A stretch of 10,915 bases of DNA from JBFHNV01 sp965365655. Lineage in GTDB: Bacteria > Pseudomonadota > Gammaproteobacteria > HK1. Made by a program: the position numbers and the translations under genes. The notes beneath the pieces are model-generated. The model was not told the DNA's origin. It did no database searches and saw only the letters and a program-made list of their open reading frames with translations. This document shows positions 5,642 to 10,915 of this stretch, piece after piece (the stretch's first letter is position 1; every line of letters starts with the position of its first letter). The stretch covers positions 1 to 10,915 of the forward strand of contig CBDUCN010000169.1 of NCBI GenBank assembly GCA_965365655.1. The letters run 5' to 3'.

Positions 5642-6631
5642 GTGAGAGCGGAGGCGTCGGCGGCGGAGCTGGATGCGGCGGCGGAGCTGCACCACCAGCT
5701 GTTCACCGGCCTGCTGCTGTCGCTCGCCGGTCATCACGGCCTCGCCTGCGCCGCGGCGCTCGTGGAGCGCACCTTCCGCCGCCAGCACGACGAGCGCTTC
5801 CTGCCCGGCCTCGCGAGGCTGGGGCTCGCGGGGCTGCCGCCCGCGGACGCGTGCGCGCGCTACATCTACCTCGCGAATCGCGCCGGCGGCGTCGACGTCG
5901 AGTACGTCCCCGACGGGCCGCACAAGGCCTGGGTGCGCTACCCGCCGCCGCGCTGGGCGTACGAGGGGCCCGCGATCTGCGCGCTGGACGACGGAGTGAC
6001 CGAGGCCTTCCTGCGCGGTTTCCACGCCCGCTGCGGCGAGAGCCTGGGCGTGCCGGGGCTGCGCTTCGTGTGCACCGGCATGACCACCGCCGGCGATCCC
6101 GGGCTCGAGGGCTACTTCGAGGACACCGGCGAGGCGCTCGCGCCGTCCCAGCGCCTCGTGCTCCGGCGCGGCCCCGCGGCGCCGCCATTCGACCCGGCGG
6201 TTGCGCCGGCGCTGCCGTGGGACGCTGCGCGCGCCGCGCTCGCGAGGCGCAACTACGCGGTGCGTTACATCGAGCTGATGCTGCCGGCGCTCGCCGGGCT
6301 GCTGGGCGACGACGCGGGCGGGCAGGCCGCACGGCGCGCGGCGCACCTCGTGGGGCTGCAGCTGTACCGCGACACGGCGGCGCGGCTGGGCGTGCGTGCC
6401 GGGTCGCGCGAGCGCTTCGTCGACCTGCTCGTCGCGCTGTGCCGCGGCACCGGGCACGCGATCGCGGGCGTGGACCGGGCCAGCGGCCTGGTGCGCGTCG
6501 GGCGCTTCCGGCTCGGCGACGACCCGCGCGTGTTCCATGCGTGGAGCGGGCTGCTGAGCGGCGCCCTCGCGGCCCACGACCGCGCGCTGCGCCTGCGCTG
6601 CGAGCAGCCGTTCGCGTGGCGGGTCGCGTGA
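5642..6631 (+). CDS. Conserved-looking protein of unknown function, possibly an internally duplicated domain
   Basis: A 329-aa soluble protein that I do not recognise with confidence. The N-terminal half has a helical opening (LHHQLFTGLLLSLAG), then ARYIYLANRAGGVDVEYVP, an aromatic segment WVRYPPPRWAY (97-107), FHARCGESLGVPG and the strand LRFVCTGMTTAGDPGLEGYF (140-159). The second half opens with a similar helical stretch (RYIELMLPALAGLLG, 208-222), then DLLVALCRGTGHAIAGVDRA, VFHAWSGLLSG (297-307) and LRLRCEQPF (316-324), so the order of elements may be repeated. Conserved-type Cys131, Cys144 and Cys320 stand out. The layout faintly recalls ATC-hydrolase or V4R-like domains; this is a weak guess. 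GTG 5642 is the first start available; it lacks a Shine-Dalgarno. Codon use matches its neighbours. It stands 91 nt before the carbamoylase on the same strand, so a role in the hydantoin-type pathway is possible. Confidence 0.75.
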   Translation: MRAEASAAELDAAAELHHQLFTGLLLSLAGHHGLACAAALVERTFRRQHDERFLPGLARLGLAGLPPADACARYIYLANRAGGVDVEYVPDGPHKAWVRYPPPRWAYEGPAICALDDGVTEAFLRGFHARCGESLGVPGLRFVCTGMTTAGDPGLEGYFEDTGEALAPSQRLVLRRGPAAPPFDPAVAPALPWDAARAALARRNYAVRYIELMLPALAGLLGDDAGGQAARRAAHLVGLQLYRDTAARLGVRAGSRERFVDLLVALCRGTGHAIAGVDRASGLVRVGRFRLGDDPRVFHAWSGLLSGALAAHDRALRLRCEQPFAWRVA

Positions 6632-6671
6632 CGGCGCGCGAGGCAATCGCGCCGCCCGGCGCCGGGGTCAT

Positions 6672-6677
6672 TACAGT
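6672..6677 (+). promoter_or_regulatory. Candidate -10 upstream of the carbamoylase
   Basis: TACAGT within CATTACAGTG is the only AT-rich patch in the 91-nt gap before the carbamoylase and matches the -10 consensus at four positions. It ends 45 nt before the ATG at 6723. No -35 is evident. If real, the hydantoin genes start a new transcript here, separate from the 329-aa gene. Confidence 0.25.
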
Positions 6678-6722
6678 GCGGGCGCCGGCGCGTCGTCGCC
6701 CGGCAGCATGCAGGAGACACTG

Positions 6723-7682
6723 ATGGCACGGAACCTGACGGTCGCGGCGGGCCAGCTCGGGCCCATCCAGCGCGCGGAAGGGCGCGCGGCGGCGGTGGCG
6801 CGCATGCTGGAGCTGATGCGCGAGGCGCACGCGCGGGGCGTGCGCCTCATCGTGTTCCCCGAGCTCGCGCTGACCACGTTCTTCCCGCGCTGGTACGTGG
6901 AGGACCAGGACGAGGTCGATCGCTGGTTCGAGGCCGAGATGCCCGGACCGGACACGCAGCCGCTGTTCGACGCGGCACGGACGTACGCGATGGGGTTCTA
7001 CCTCGGCTACGCGGAGCTCACCCGCGACGGCGACGCCGTGCACCGCTACAACACCTCCATCCTCGTCGACCCGAACGGCGACATCGTCGGCCGTTACCGC
7101 AAGGTGCACCTGCCCGGCCACGCCGAGTACGACACCGGGCGCAAGTGGCAGCACCTCGAGAAGCGCTACTTCGAGGTCGGCAATCTCGGCTTCCCGGTGT
7201 TCGACAGCGCGCCGCTCGGCGGGCGCTTCGGGATGTGCCTGTGCAACGACCGGCGCTGGCCGGAGACCTTCCGCGTGCTGGGGCTGCGCGGCGCCGAGAT
7301 GGTGCTGCTCGGCTACAACACGCCCACCCACAACTCGCTCAGCGACGACGAGGGGCCGGCGCTTCGCATGTTCCACAACCACCTGAGCATGCAGGCAGGC
7401 GCGTACCAGAACAGCGCATTCGTCGTCGGCACCGCGAAGGCCGGCGACGAGGACGGCTTCGCGCTGATGGGCGGCAGCGTGATCGTGAACCCGTCCGGCG
7501 AGATCCTCGCGCAGGCCGCCACGGAGGACGACGAGCTGGTGGTCGCGGAGTGCGATCTGGACCTGTGCACCTTCGGGCGCGAGACCATCTTCAACTTCGC
7601 CGCGCACCGCCGCCCGGAGCACTACGCGGACATCTGCGCGCCGGTGGGCGGGGCGCGCACCCGCGCGCAGGCCGCGAAGTGA
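6723..7682 (+). CDS. N-carbamoyl-D-amino acid hydrolase (D-carbamoylase, nitrilase superfamily)
   Basis: A 319-aa cytosolic nitrilase-superfamily enzyme that hydrolyses N-carbamoyl-D-amino acids to D-amino acid, CO2 and ammonia. It aligns by eye almost end to end with Agrobacterium DCase. The catalytic triad is Glu47 (FPELALTTFFPRW), Lys127 (RYRKVHLPGH) and Cys174 (CLCNDRRWPE); Glu47, Lys127 and His129 hold the DCase numbering exactly. GYNTPTHN and SMQAGAYQN are further DCase signatures, as is the C-terminal FNFAAHRRPEHY. The start is ATG 6723, preceded by AGGAG (6712-6716) at six bases; the upstream in-frame ATG at 6708 overlaps that site and is rejected. It is followed by a hydantoinase (85-nt gap) and a racemase, completing a hydantoin-to-D-amino-acid route. 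The middle segment SLSDDEGPALRMFHNHL differs from Agrobacterium, so side-chain preference may differ. Confidence 0.95.
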   Translation: MARNLTVAAGQLGPIQRAEGRAAAVARMLELMREAHARGVRLIVFPELALTTFFPRWYVEDQDEVDRWFEAEMPGPDTQPLFDAARTYAMGFYLGYAELTRDGDAVHRYNTSILVDPNGDIVGRYRKVHLPGHAEYDTGRKWQHLEKRYFEVGNLGFPVFDSAPLGGRFGMCLCNDRRWPETFRVLGLRGAEMVLLGYNTPTHNSLSDDEGPALRMFHNHLSMQAGAYQNSAFVVGTAKAGDEDGFALMGGSVIVNPSGEILAQAATEDDELVVAECDLDLCTFGRETIFNFAAHRRPEHYADICAPVGGARTRAQAAK

Positions 7683-7701
7683 TCGCGCCGCATGCCGAAT
7701 G

Positions 7702-7735
7702 CGCCGGGCGCGGCGCATGCCCGCCGGGCGCGGCG
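7702..7735. repeat. 14-nt direct repeat in the carbamoylase-hydantoinase gap
   Basis: CGCCGGGCGCGGCG occurs at 7702-7715 and 7722-7735 (20-nt period), with the palindrome GCATGC between the copies. The 85-nt gap otherwise holds only the ribosome binding site AAGGAG (7754-7759) of the hydantoinase, eight bases before its ATG. Confidence 0.6.
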
Positions 7736-7767
7736 GCGCCGGCCAACGACCTGAAGGAGCAGTCCTG

Positions 7768-9240
7768 ATGCCCGTGTTCGACACCGTGATCCGCAACGGC
7801 ACCGTGATCACCGCGAGCGAGCGCATGCGCTGCGACGTCGGGATCCGCGATGGGCGCATCGCGGCGCTCGGGGAGGACCTCGGCGACGCGGCGCGCGACA
7901 TCGACGCCAGCGCCCGCCTGGTGCTGCCCGGCGGCGTGGAGGGCCACTGCCACATCGAGCAGATGTCCTCCTTCGGCGTGATGAACGCCGACGACTTCTA
8001 CTCCGCGACCGTGTCCGCGGTGTTCGGCGGCACCACGACGGTGATCCCGTTCGCCGCGCAGGCGAAGGGGCAGTCGCTGCGCGCGGCGGTGGAGGACTAC
8101 CACGCGCGGGCGAAGCCGAAGGCGGTGATCGACTACGGCTACCATCTCATCGTGTCCGATCCCACGCCGCAGGTGCTGGGGCAGGAGTTGCCGGCGCTGA
8201 TCGAGGACGGCTTCACGTCGTTCAAGGTCTACATGACCTACGACGCGCTGCGCCTCGACGACTACCAGATGCTCGACGTGCTGCACACGGCGCGCCGCCA
8301 CGGCGCGTTCGTGATGATCCACGCCGAGAACCACGACATGATCCGCTGGCTCAGCGAGCGGCTGCTGGATGGCGGGCACGCGGCGCCGAAGTTCCACGCG
8401 GTGAGCCACTCGCGCGCGGGCGAGGGCGAGGCCACGCGGCGCGCGATCGACCTGTCGCGGCTGCTGGACGTGCCGATGCTGGTCGTGCACGTGTCCACGC
8501 CGGAGGCGATGGACGCGATCCGCGACGCGCAGACGGCAGGTCTCAAGGTGCACGGCGAGACCTGCCCGCAGTACCTGTTCCTGACCGCGGACGATCTCGA
8601 CCGCGACGGCCTGGAGGGCGCGAAGTTCTGCTGCAGCCCGCCGCCGCGTGACGCGGCGGCGCAGGAGGCGATGTGGCGTGGATTGCGCAACGGCACCTTC
8701 CAGGTGTTCTCGTCGGACCACGCGCCGTACCGCTTCGACGACAGCGGCAAGCTGCGCGCCGGCCCGAACGCGACCTTCAAGCAGATCGCGAACGGCGTGC
8801 CGGGCATCGAGCTGCGCCTGCCGCTGCTGTTCTCCGAGGGCGTCGGCAAGGGGCGCATCGACATCCACCGCTTCGTCGCGCTCACCGCGACCGACGTCGC
8901 GCGCCTGTACGGGCTCGCGCCGCGCAAGGGCAGCATCGCGGTGGGTGCCGACGCGGACATCGCGATCTGGGACCCCGAGCGCGAGGTGACGATCACCCAC
9001 GACCTGCTGCACGACAACGTCGGCTACACGCCCTACGAGGGACGCACGATCACCGGCTGGCCGGTCACGGTGCTGAGCCGCGGGCGGGTCGCGGTGGAGG
9101 ACGGTGAGCTGAAGGTCGAGCGCGGCAGCGGCGAGTTCCTCGCGCGCGCGCGCTCGGACGCGGCGCGCCCGCTCGGGCGCCTGGAGCCGGAAGTGGACCC
9201 CGCGCGCAACTTCGGCGCGCGGGTGCTGGACGGGCCGTGA
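7768..9240 (+). CDS. hydA: D-hydantoinase / dihydropyrimidinase-family cyclic amidohydrolase
   Basis: A 490-aa amidohydrolase-superfamily TIM-barrel enzyme that opens hydantoin or dihydropyrimidine rings to N-carbamoyl amino acids with a binuclear metal centre. Ligands visible in order are His60 and His62 (EGHCHIEQM), the carboxylated Lys153 (FTSFKVYMTYD), His185 (MIHAENHD), His241 (VVHVSTPEA) and Asp317 (SSDHAPY). Tyr158 corresponds to the substrate-binding Tyr155 of studied D-hydantoinases. The length is usual for the family. Start ATG 7768 has AAGGAG eight bases upstream; the longer in-frame reading from ATG 7699 is low-complexity and has no family match. The first-strand motif is E-G-H-C-H where most relatives have D-x-H-x-H, so it belongs to a less-studied branch. 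It stands between the D-carbamoylase, which uses its product, and the racemase. Natural substrate unknown; the symbol is given at family level. Confidence 0.94.
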   Translation: MPVFDTVIRNGTVITASERMRCDVGIRDGRIAALGEDLGDAARDIDASARLVLPGGVEGHCHIEQMSSFGVMNADDFYSATVSAVFGGTTTVIPFAAQAKGQSLRAAVEDYHARAKPKAVIDYGYHLIVSDPTPQVLGQELPALIEDGFTSFKVYMTYDALRLDDYQMLDVLHTARRHGAFVMIHAENHDMIRWLSERLLDGGHAAPKFHAVSHSRAGEGEATRRAIDLSRLLDVPMLVVHVSTPEAMDAIRDAQTAGLKVHGETCPQYLFLTADDLDRDGLEGAKFCCSPPPRDAAAQEAMWRGLRNGTFQVFSSDHAPYRFDDSGKLRAGPNATFKQIANGVPGIELRLPLLFSEGVGKGRIDIHRFVALTATDVARLYGLAPRKGSIAVGADADIAIWDPEREVTITHDLLHDNVGYTPYEGRTITGWPVTVLSRGRVAVEDGELKVERGSGEFLARARSDAARPLGRLEPEVDPARNFGARVLDGP

Positions 9241-9254
9241 GCGGGCCGTCCACG

Positions 9255-9298
9255 AGGCGGTGCAGGGAGCCCCGCACGATCCCGGATCGAGACCGCCT
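9255..9298 (+). repeat. Structured spacer before the racemase
   Basis: AGGCGGT (9255-9261) and ACCGCCT (9292-9298) are perfect 7-bp arms, and inside them GGGA/TCCC and GATCCCGGATC can form further pairs. The stem ends 21 nt before the racemase ATG and could modulate its translation or processing of the message. The 79-nt gap holds nothing else I can support. Confidence 0.35.
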
Positions 9299-9319
9299 GA
9301 CGAGGCCAGGGGTGGGCCG

Positions 9320-10039
9320 ATGAGCGGAAACGGGGACCGCGTGACCGACGGCGCGCCGCCGCGCGTGCTGATCGTGAACCCGAACAGCACCGAGGCGGTG
9401 ACGCGGGGCATCGACGACGCGGTCGCGCCGCTGCGCTTCGCCGGCGCGCCGCGCATCGAGTGCGCGACGCTGGCCGAGGGTCCGCCCGGGATCGAGACCC
9501 AGGAGCAGGCGGACTCGGTGGTCGCGCCGCTGTGCGCGCTGGTGCGCCGCGAGGAGGCGCGCACCGCGGCCTTCGTGATCGCGTGCTTCGGGGATCCGGG
9601 CCTGCACGCGGCGCGCGGCGCGACGCGCCGGCCGGTGTTCGGCATCGCGCAGTGCGCGTACCTGCACGCGCTGGCCATCGGCGAGCGCTTCGGCGTGATC
9701 GCGATCGTCGAGGCGTCGGTGCCGCGCCACCGGCGCTACGTGCGCCAGCTCGGCCTGGCCGCGCACTTCGGGGCCAGCGTGCCCATCGGCGTCGGCGTGA
9801 CCGGCCTAGGCGGCGACGACGTCGCCGCGCGCATGACGGCGGTGGGCGAGCGGCTGCGCGACGAGCACGCCTGCGACGTCGTGATCCTGGGCTGCGCGGG
9901 CATGGCCCGCTACCGCGCCGGCCTCGAGGCAGCGCTGGGCGTGCCGGTCGTCGACCCGTGCCAGGCCGCCGCCGCCCGCGCCCTGACCGCACTGTGCATC
10001 GACGGCGGGTTCCGGGGTCGGACCAACTCAACTGTCTGA
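9320..10039 (+). CDS. Asp/Glu/hydantoin racemase family protein (putative hydantoin racemase)
   Basis: A 239-aa cofactor-independent racemase of the two-cysteine type. It is predicted to interconvert D- and L-5-substituted hydantoins, so that the D-hydantoinase can use all of a racemic substrate. Visible are the N-terminal strand VLIVNPNSTEAVT (17-28), the first catalytic Cys89 in IACFGDPGLHAAR, and the second, Cys192, in ILGCAGMARYR, followed by VPVVDPCQAAAA. The position where many hydantoin racemases read GIAEA is GIAQCAYLHA here. ATG 9320 is used, with a weak AGGGGTGGG upstream; GTG 9341 is an alternative and would still keep the first strand. It is the last gene of the cluster. Its final residues (RTNSTV) are encoded by a stretch of lower GC that continues into the intergenic region, so the tail may have been reshaped. 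Family firm, hydantoin specificity from context. Confidence 0.9.
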   Translation: MSGNGDRVTDGAPPRVLIVNPNSTEAVTRGIDDAVAPLRFAGAPRIECATLAEGPPGIETQEQADSVVAPLCALVRREEARTAAFVIACFGDPGLHAARGATRRPVFGIAQCAYLHALAIGERFGVIAIVEASVPRHRRYVRQLGLAAHFGASVPIGVGVTGLGGDDVAARMTAVGERLRDEHACDVVILGCAGMARYRAGLEAALGVPVVDPCQAAAARALTALCIDGGFRGRTNSTV

Positions 10040-10200
10040 ACTGAAAGACGAAACCGCTGAAAACGCGGCCCTTCGGCGCGTTACGGCTCACGGATACACG
10101 GGATTCCGGGTTTCTAAGATGCGGGGGTGGTGGGGTTGACCCAGCCCCGTTCTCTGGGCTGAGCGGGAAAGCGCCGGAAACGCCGCGCGTCGGCCCGGTA
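10020..10200. other. Lower-GC intergenic island, possible dispersed repeat or insertion scar
   Basis: Bases 10021-10140 are about 57-58% G+C by count, far below the genes on either side. The island contains a stem-loop at 10062-10082 and a 6-bp stem CAGCCC/GGGCTG at 10142-10147 and 10156-10161. No gene is supported: the reading frames crossing it are short or show no family resemblance. The rest of the gap up to 10280 is GC-rich again and carries the likely promoter and ribosome binding site of the next gene. Confidence 0.6.
10062..10082 (+). terminator. Weak terminator-like hairpin after the racemase
   Basis: AACGC-G-GCC and GGC-GCGTT pair around a CTTC loop (eight pairs, one bulged G), 23 nt after the racemase stop. 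There is no U-tract, so if it ends the hydantoin transcript it would do so poorly or with Rho; it may simply be part of the lower-GC element. Confidence 0.3.
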
Positions 10201-10246
10201 CCGCGGCGTGACCGGCCGCCGCTGCGGGCCGCGGCGGTGTTCACCG

Positions 10247-10252
10247 CATAAT
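10247..10252 (+). promoter_or_regulatory. Candidate -10 for the cidA/lrgB-type operon
   Basis: CATAAT matches the -10 consensus at five of six bases and ends 28 nt before the ATG at 10281. No -35 hexamer is evident 17 nt upstream (GC-rich). This is the best -10 match in the window and fits the start of a new transcript after the 241-nt gap. Confidence 0.4.
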
Positions 10253-10280
10253 GGCCAGCCCGTCCGTCCCCGGAGGCCCC

Positions 10281-10637
10281 ATGCTCAACTGGATCGCGAT
10301 CGTGCTCGGGCTGCAGCTCCTGGGCGAGCTCGCTGCGACCGTGTCCGGGCTGCCCATCCCGGGGCCCGTGATCGGGATGGTGCTGCTGCTCGCGCTGCTG
10401 CTGAAGATGGGCCGCCTGCCGGAGGAGCTGGACCGGCTCGCGACCGGCTTCCTGCGCCACCTGTATCTGTACTACCTGCCCGCGACGGTAGGCGTGACCG
10501 CGCACCTCGCGCTGGTCACCAGCGAGCTGGTGCCGATGCTGGTCGCGGTGGTGGTGTCGTCGGCGCTGGCGATGGTGGTGTCCGGGTGGCTGGTGCAGGG
10601 GCTGTCGCGCAACCTGGAGGACGGCGATGCTGTATGA
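10281..10637 (+). CDS. lrgA: CidA/LrgA family holin-like membrane protein
   Basis: A 118-aa inner-membrane protein with about four hydrophobic segments (roughly 3-20, 25-42, 60-78 and 83-105). The family signature is LPIPGPVIGMVLLL (24-37), with YLPATVGVTAH (65-75) in the third segment. CidA/LrgA proteins are holin-like and, with their LrgB/CidB partner, are linked to murein hydrolase control, programmed lysis and, in some bacteria, pyruvate or by-product export. The start ATG 10281 has GGAGG four bases upstream; the ATG at 10251 lies inside the candidate -10 and is rejected. Its end overlaps the LrgB-type gene by 11 nt, the usual arrangement. The symbol is a family-level choice; cidA would be equally valid. 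Confidence 0.92.
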   Translation: MLNWIAIVLGLQLLGELAATVSGLPIPGPVIGMVLLLALLLKMGRLPEELDRLATGFLRHLYLYYLPATVGVTAHLALVTSELVPMLVAVVVSSALAMVVSGWLVQGLSRNLEDGDAV

Positions 10638-10915
10638 CACGGTCGCCGGGCTGCGGGCCTACCTCGCCGCATCCCCGCTGGCGTGGCTGTTCGCGACCGT
10701 CGCGGCCTACCTGCTCGGGCGCTGGCTGTACGGGCGCGCGCGCGAGCGCCAGGTCGTGAATCCCATCGTGGTCGCTATCCTCGCGCTGGGCGTGACCCTG
10801 TGGCTCACCGGCGTGGACTACGCGGACTACTTCGCCGGCGCGCAGTTCATCCACTTCCTTCTCGGGCCGGTGACGGTGCTGCTCGCGGTGCCGCTGTACA
10901 AGTCGCTGCGGCTGG
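10627..10915 (+). CDS. lrgB: LrgB/CidB family membrane protein (3' end missing)
   Basis: The first 96 codons of an LrgB-family protein (full length usually near 230 aa), cut by the window end. The N-terminus MLYDTVAGLRAYLAASPLAW is followed by a hydrophobic segment (WLFATVAAYLLGRWLYG), then NPIVVAILALGVTLWLTG, and the family hallmark DYADYFAGAQFIHFLLGP leading into VTVLLAVPLYKSL. ATG 10627 has GGAGG (10616-10620) at six bases and overlaps the upstream gene by 11 nt, so the pair is translationally coupled. It acts in the inner membrane with its CidA/LrgA partner. Confidence 0.92.
   Translation, partial: MLYDTVAGLRAYLAASPLAWLFATVAAYLLGRWLYGRARERQVVNPIVVAILALGVTLWLTGVDYADYFAGAQFIHFLLGPVTVLLAVPLYKSLRL

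Noticed and set aside
6708..6722. ATG 6708 as the carbamoylase start.
   Set aside because: The AGGAG at 6712-6716 would lie inside the gene, and ATG 6723 gives residue numbering identical to characterised D-carbamoylases (Glu47, Lys127).
5703..7955. A 750-codon open frame on the minus strand across the unknown protein and the carbamoylase.
   Set aside because: Arg/Ala/Pro-rich shadow frame with no recognisable domain; the plus strand encodes an almost full-length match to D-carbamoylase.
7591..9678. A 695-codon open frame on the minus strand across the hydantoinase and racemase.
   Set aside because: Shadow frame; the plus strand shows the full set of hydantoinase metal ligands and the two racemase cysteines.
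10136..10164. TTGACC at 10136-10141 as a -35 for the cidA/lrgB pair.
   Set aside because: The matching -10 position reads CTGAGC, a poor fit, and it is more than 100 nt from the gene; CATAAT at 10247 is a better candidate.

Overview
The window is very GC-rich DNA (by eye well over 70% G+C) with dense bacterial genes, frequent GTG starts and short or overlapping gene junctions. The gene families (CaiB/BaiF CoA transferase beside an HMG-CoA lyase-like enzyme, YqaA/DedA membrane protein, CidA/LrgA-LrgB pair) and the codon use suggest a beta- or gammaproteobacterium. That is an inference from family content; there is no rRNA or other phylogenetic marker here.

Region 1 (1-3196, minus strand) is a three-gene transcription unit read leftwards: an SMP-30/gluconolactonase-type lactonase, an HMG-CoA lyase-like enzyme and a CaiB/BaiF class III CoA transferase cut by the window start. 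Gaps are 23 and about 15 nt. Together they suit catabolism of a lactone or branched hydroxy-diacid: ring opening, activation to a CoA thioester, then retro-aldol/Claisen-type cleavage. Region 2 (3197-3471) is a 275-nt divergent intergenic region with two DNA palindromes, an AT-rich mini-palindrome and two copies of a roughly 47-nt direct repeat.

Region 3 (3472-5527, plus strand) is a tightly coupled triplet: an amidoligase (GS-like ligase fold), a class I glutamine-amidotransferase-like hydrolase of the gamma-Glu-GABA hydrolase (C26) type, and a YqaA-type membrane protein. The first junction overlaps by 22 nt with a strong internal Shine-Dalgarno; the second is a GTGA overlap. This looks like a make/cleave pair for an amide-linked metabolite or peptide, with a membrane partner. 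Its product is unknown.

Region 4 (5642-10039, plus strand) is a hydantoin-type gene cluster: a 329-aa protein I do not recognise, an N-carbamoyl-D-amino acid hydrolase, a D-hydantoinase/dihydropyrimidinase and an Asp/Glu/hydantoin racemase. The last three make a complete enzymatic route from racemic 5-substituted hydantoins to D-amino acids. The 329-aa protein may be an internally duplicated domain protein and is the most novel gene here. Gaps of 79-114 nt between these genes are rich in inverted and direct repeats.

Region 5 (10040-10915) starts with a 241-nt intergenic stretch of clearly lower GC, possibly a dispersed repeat or insertion scar. It is followed by a CidA/LrgA holin-like gene and a translationally overlapping LrgB-family gene that runs off the window end.
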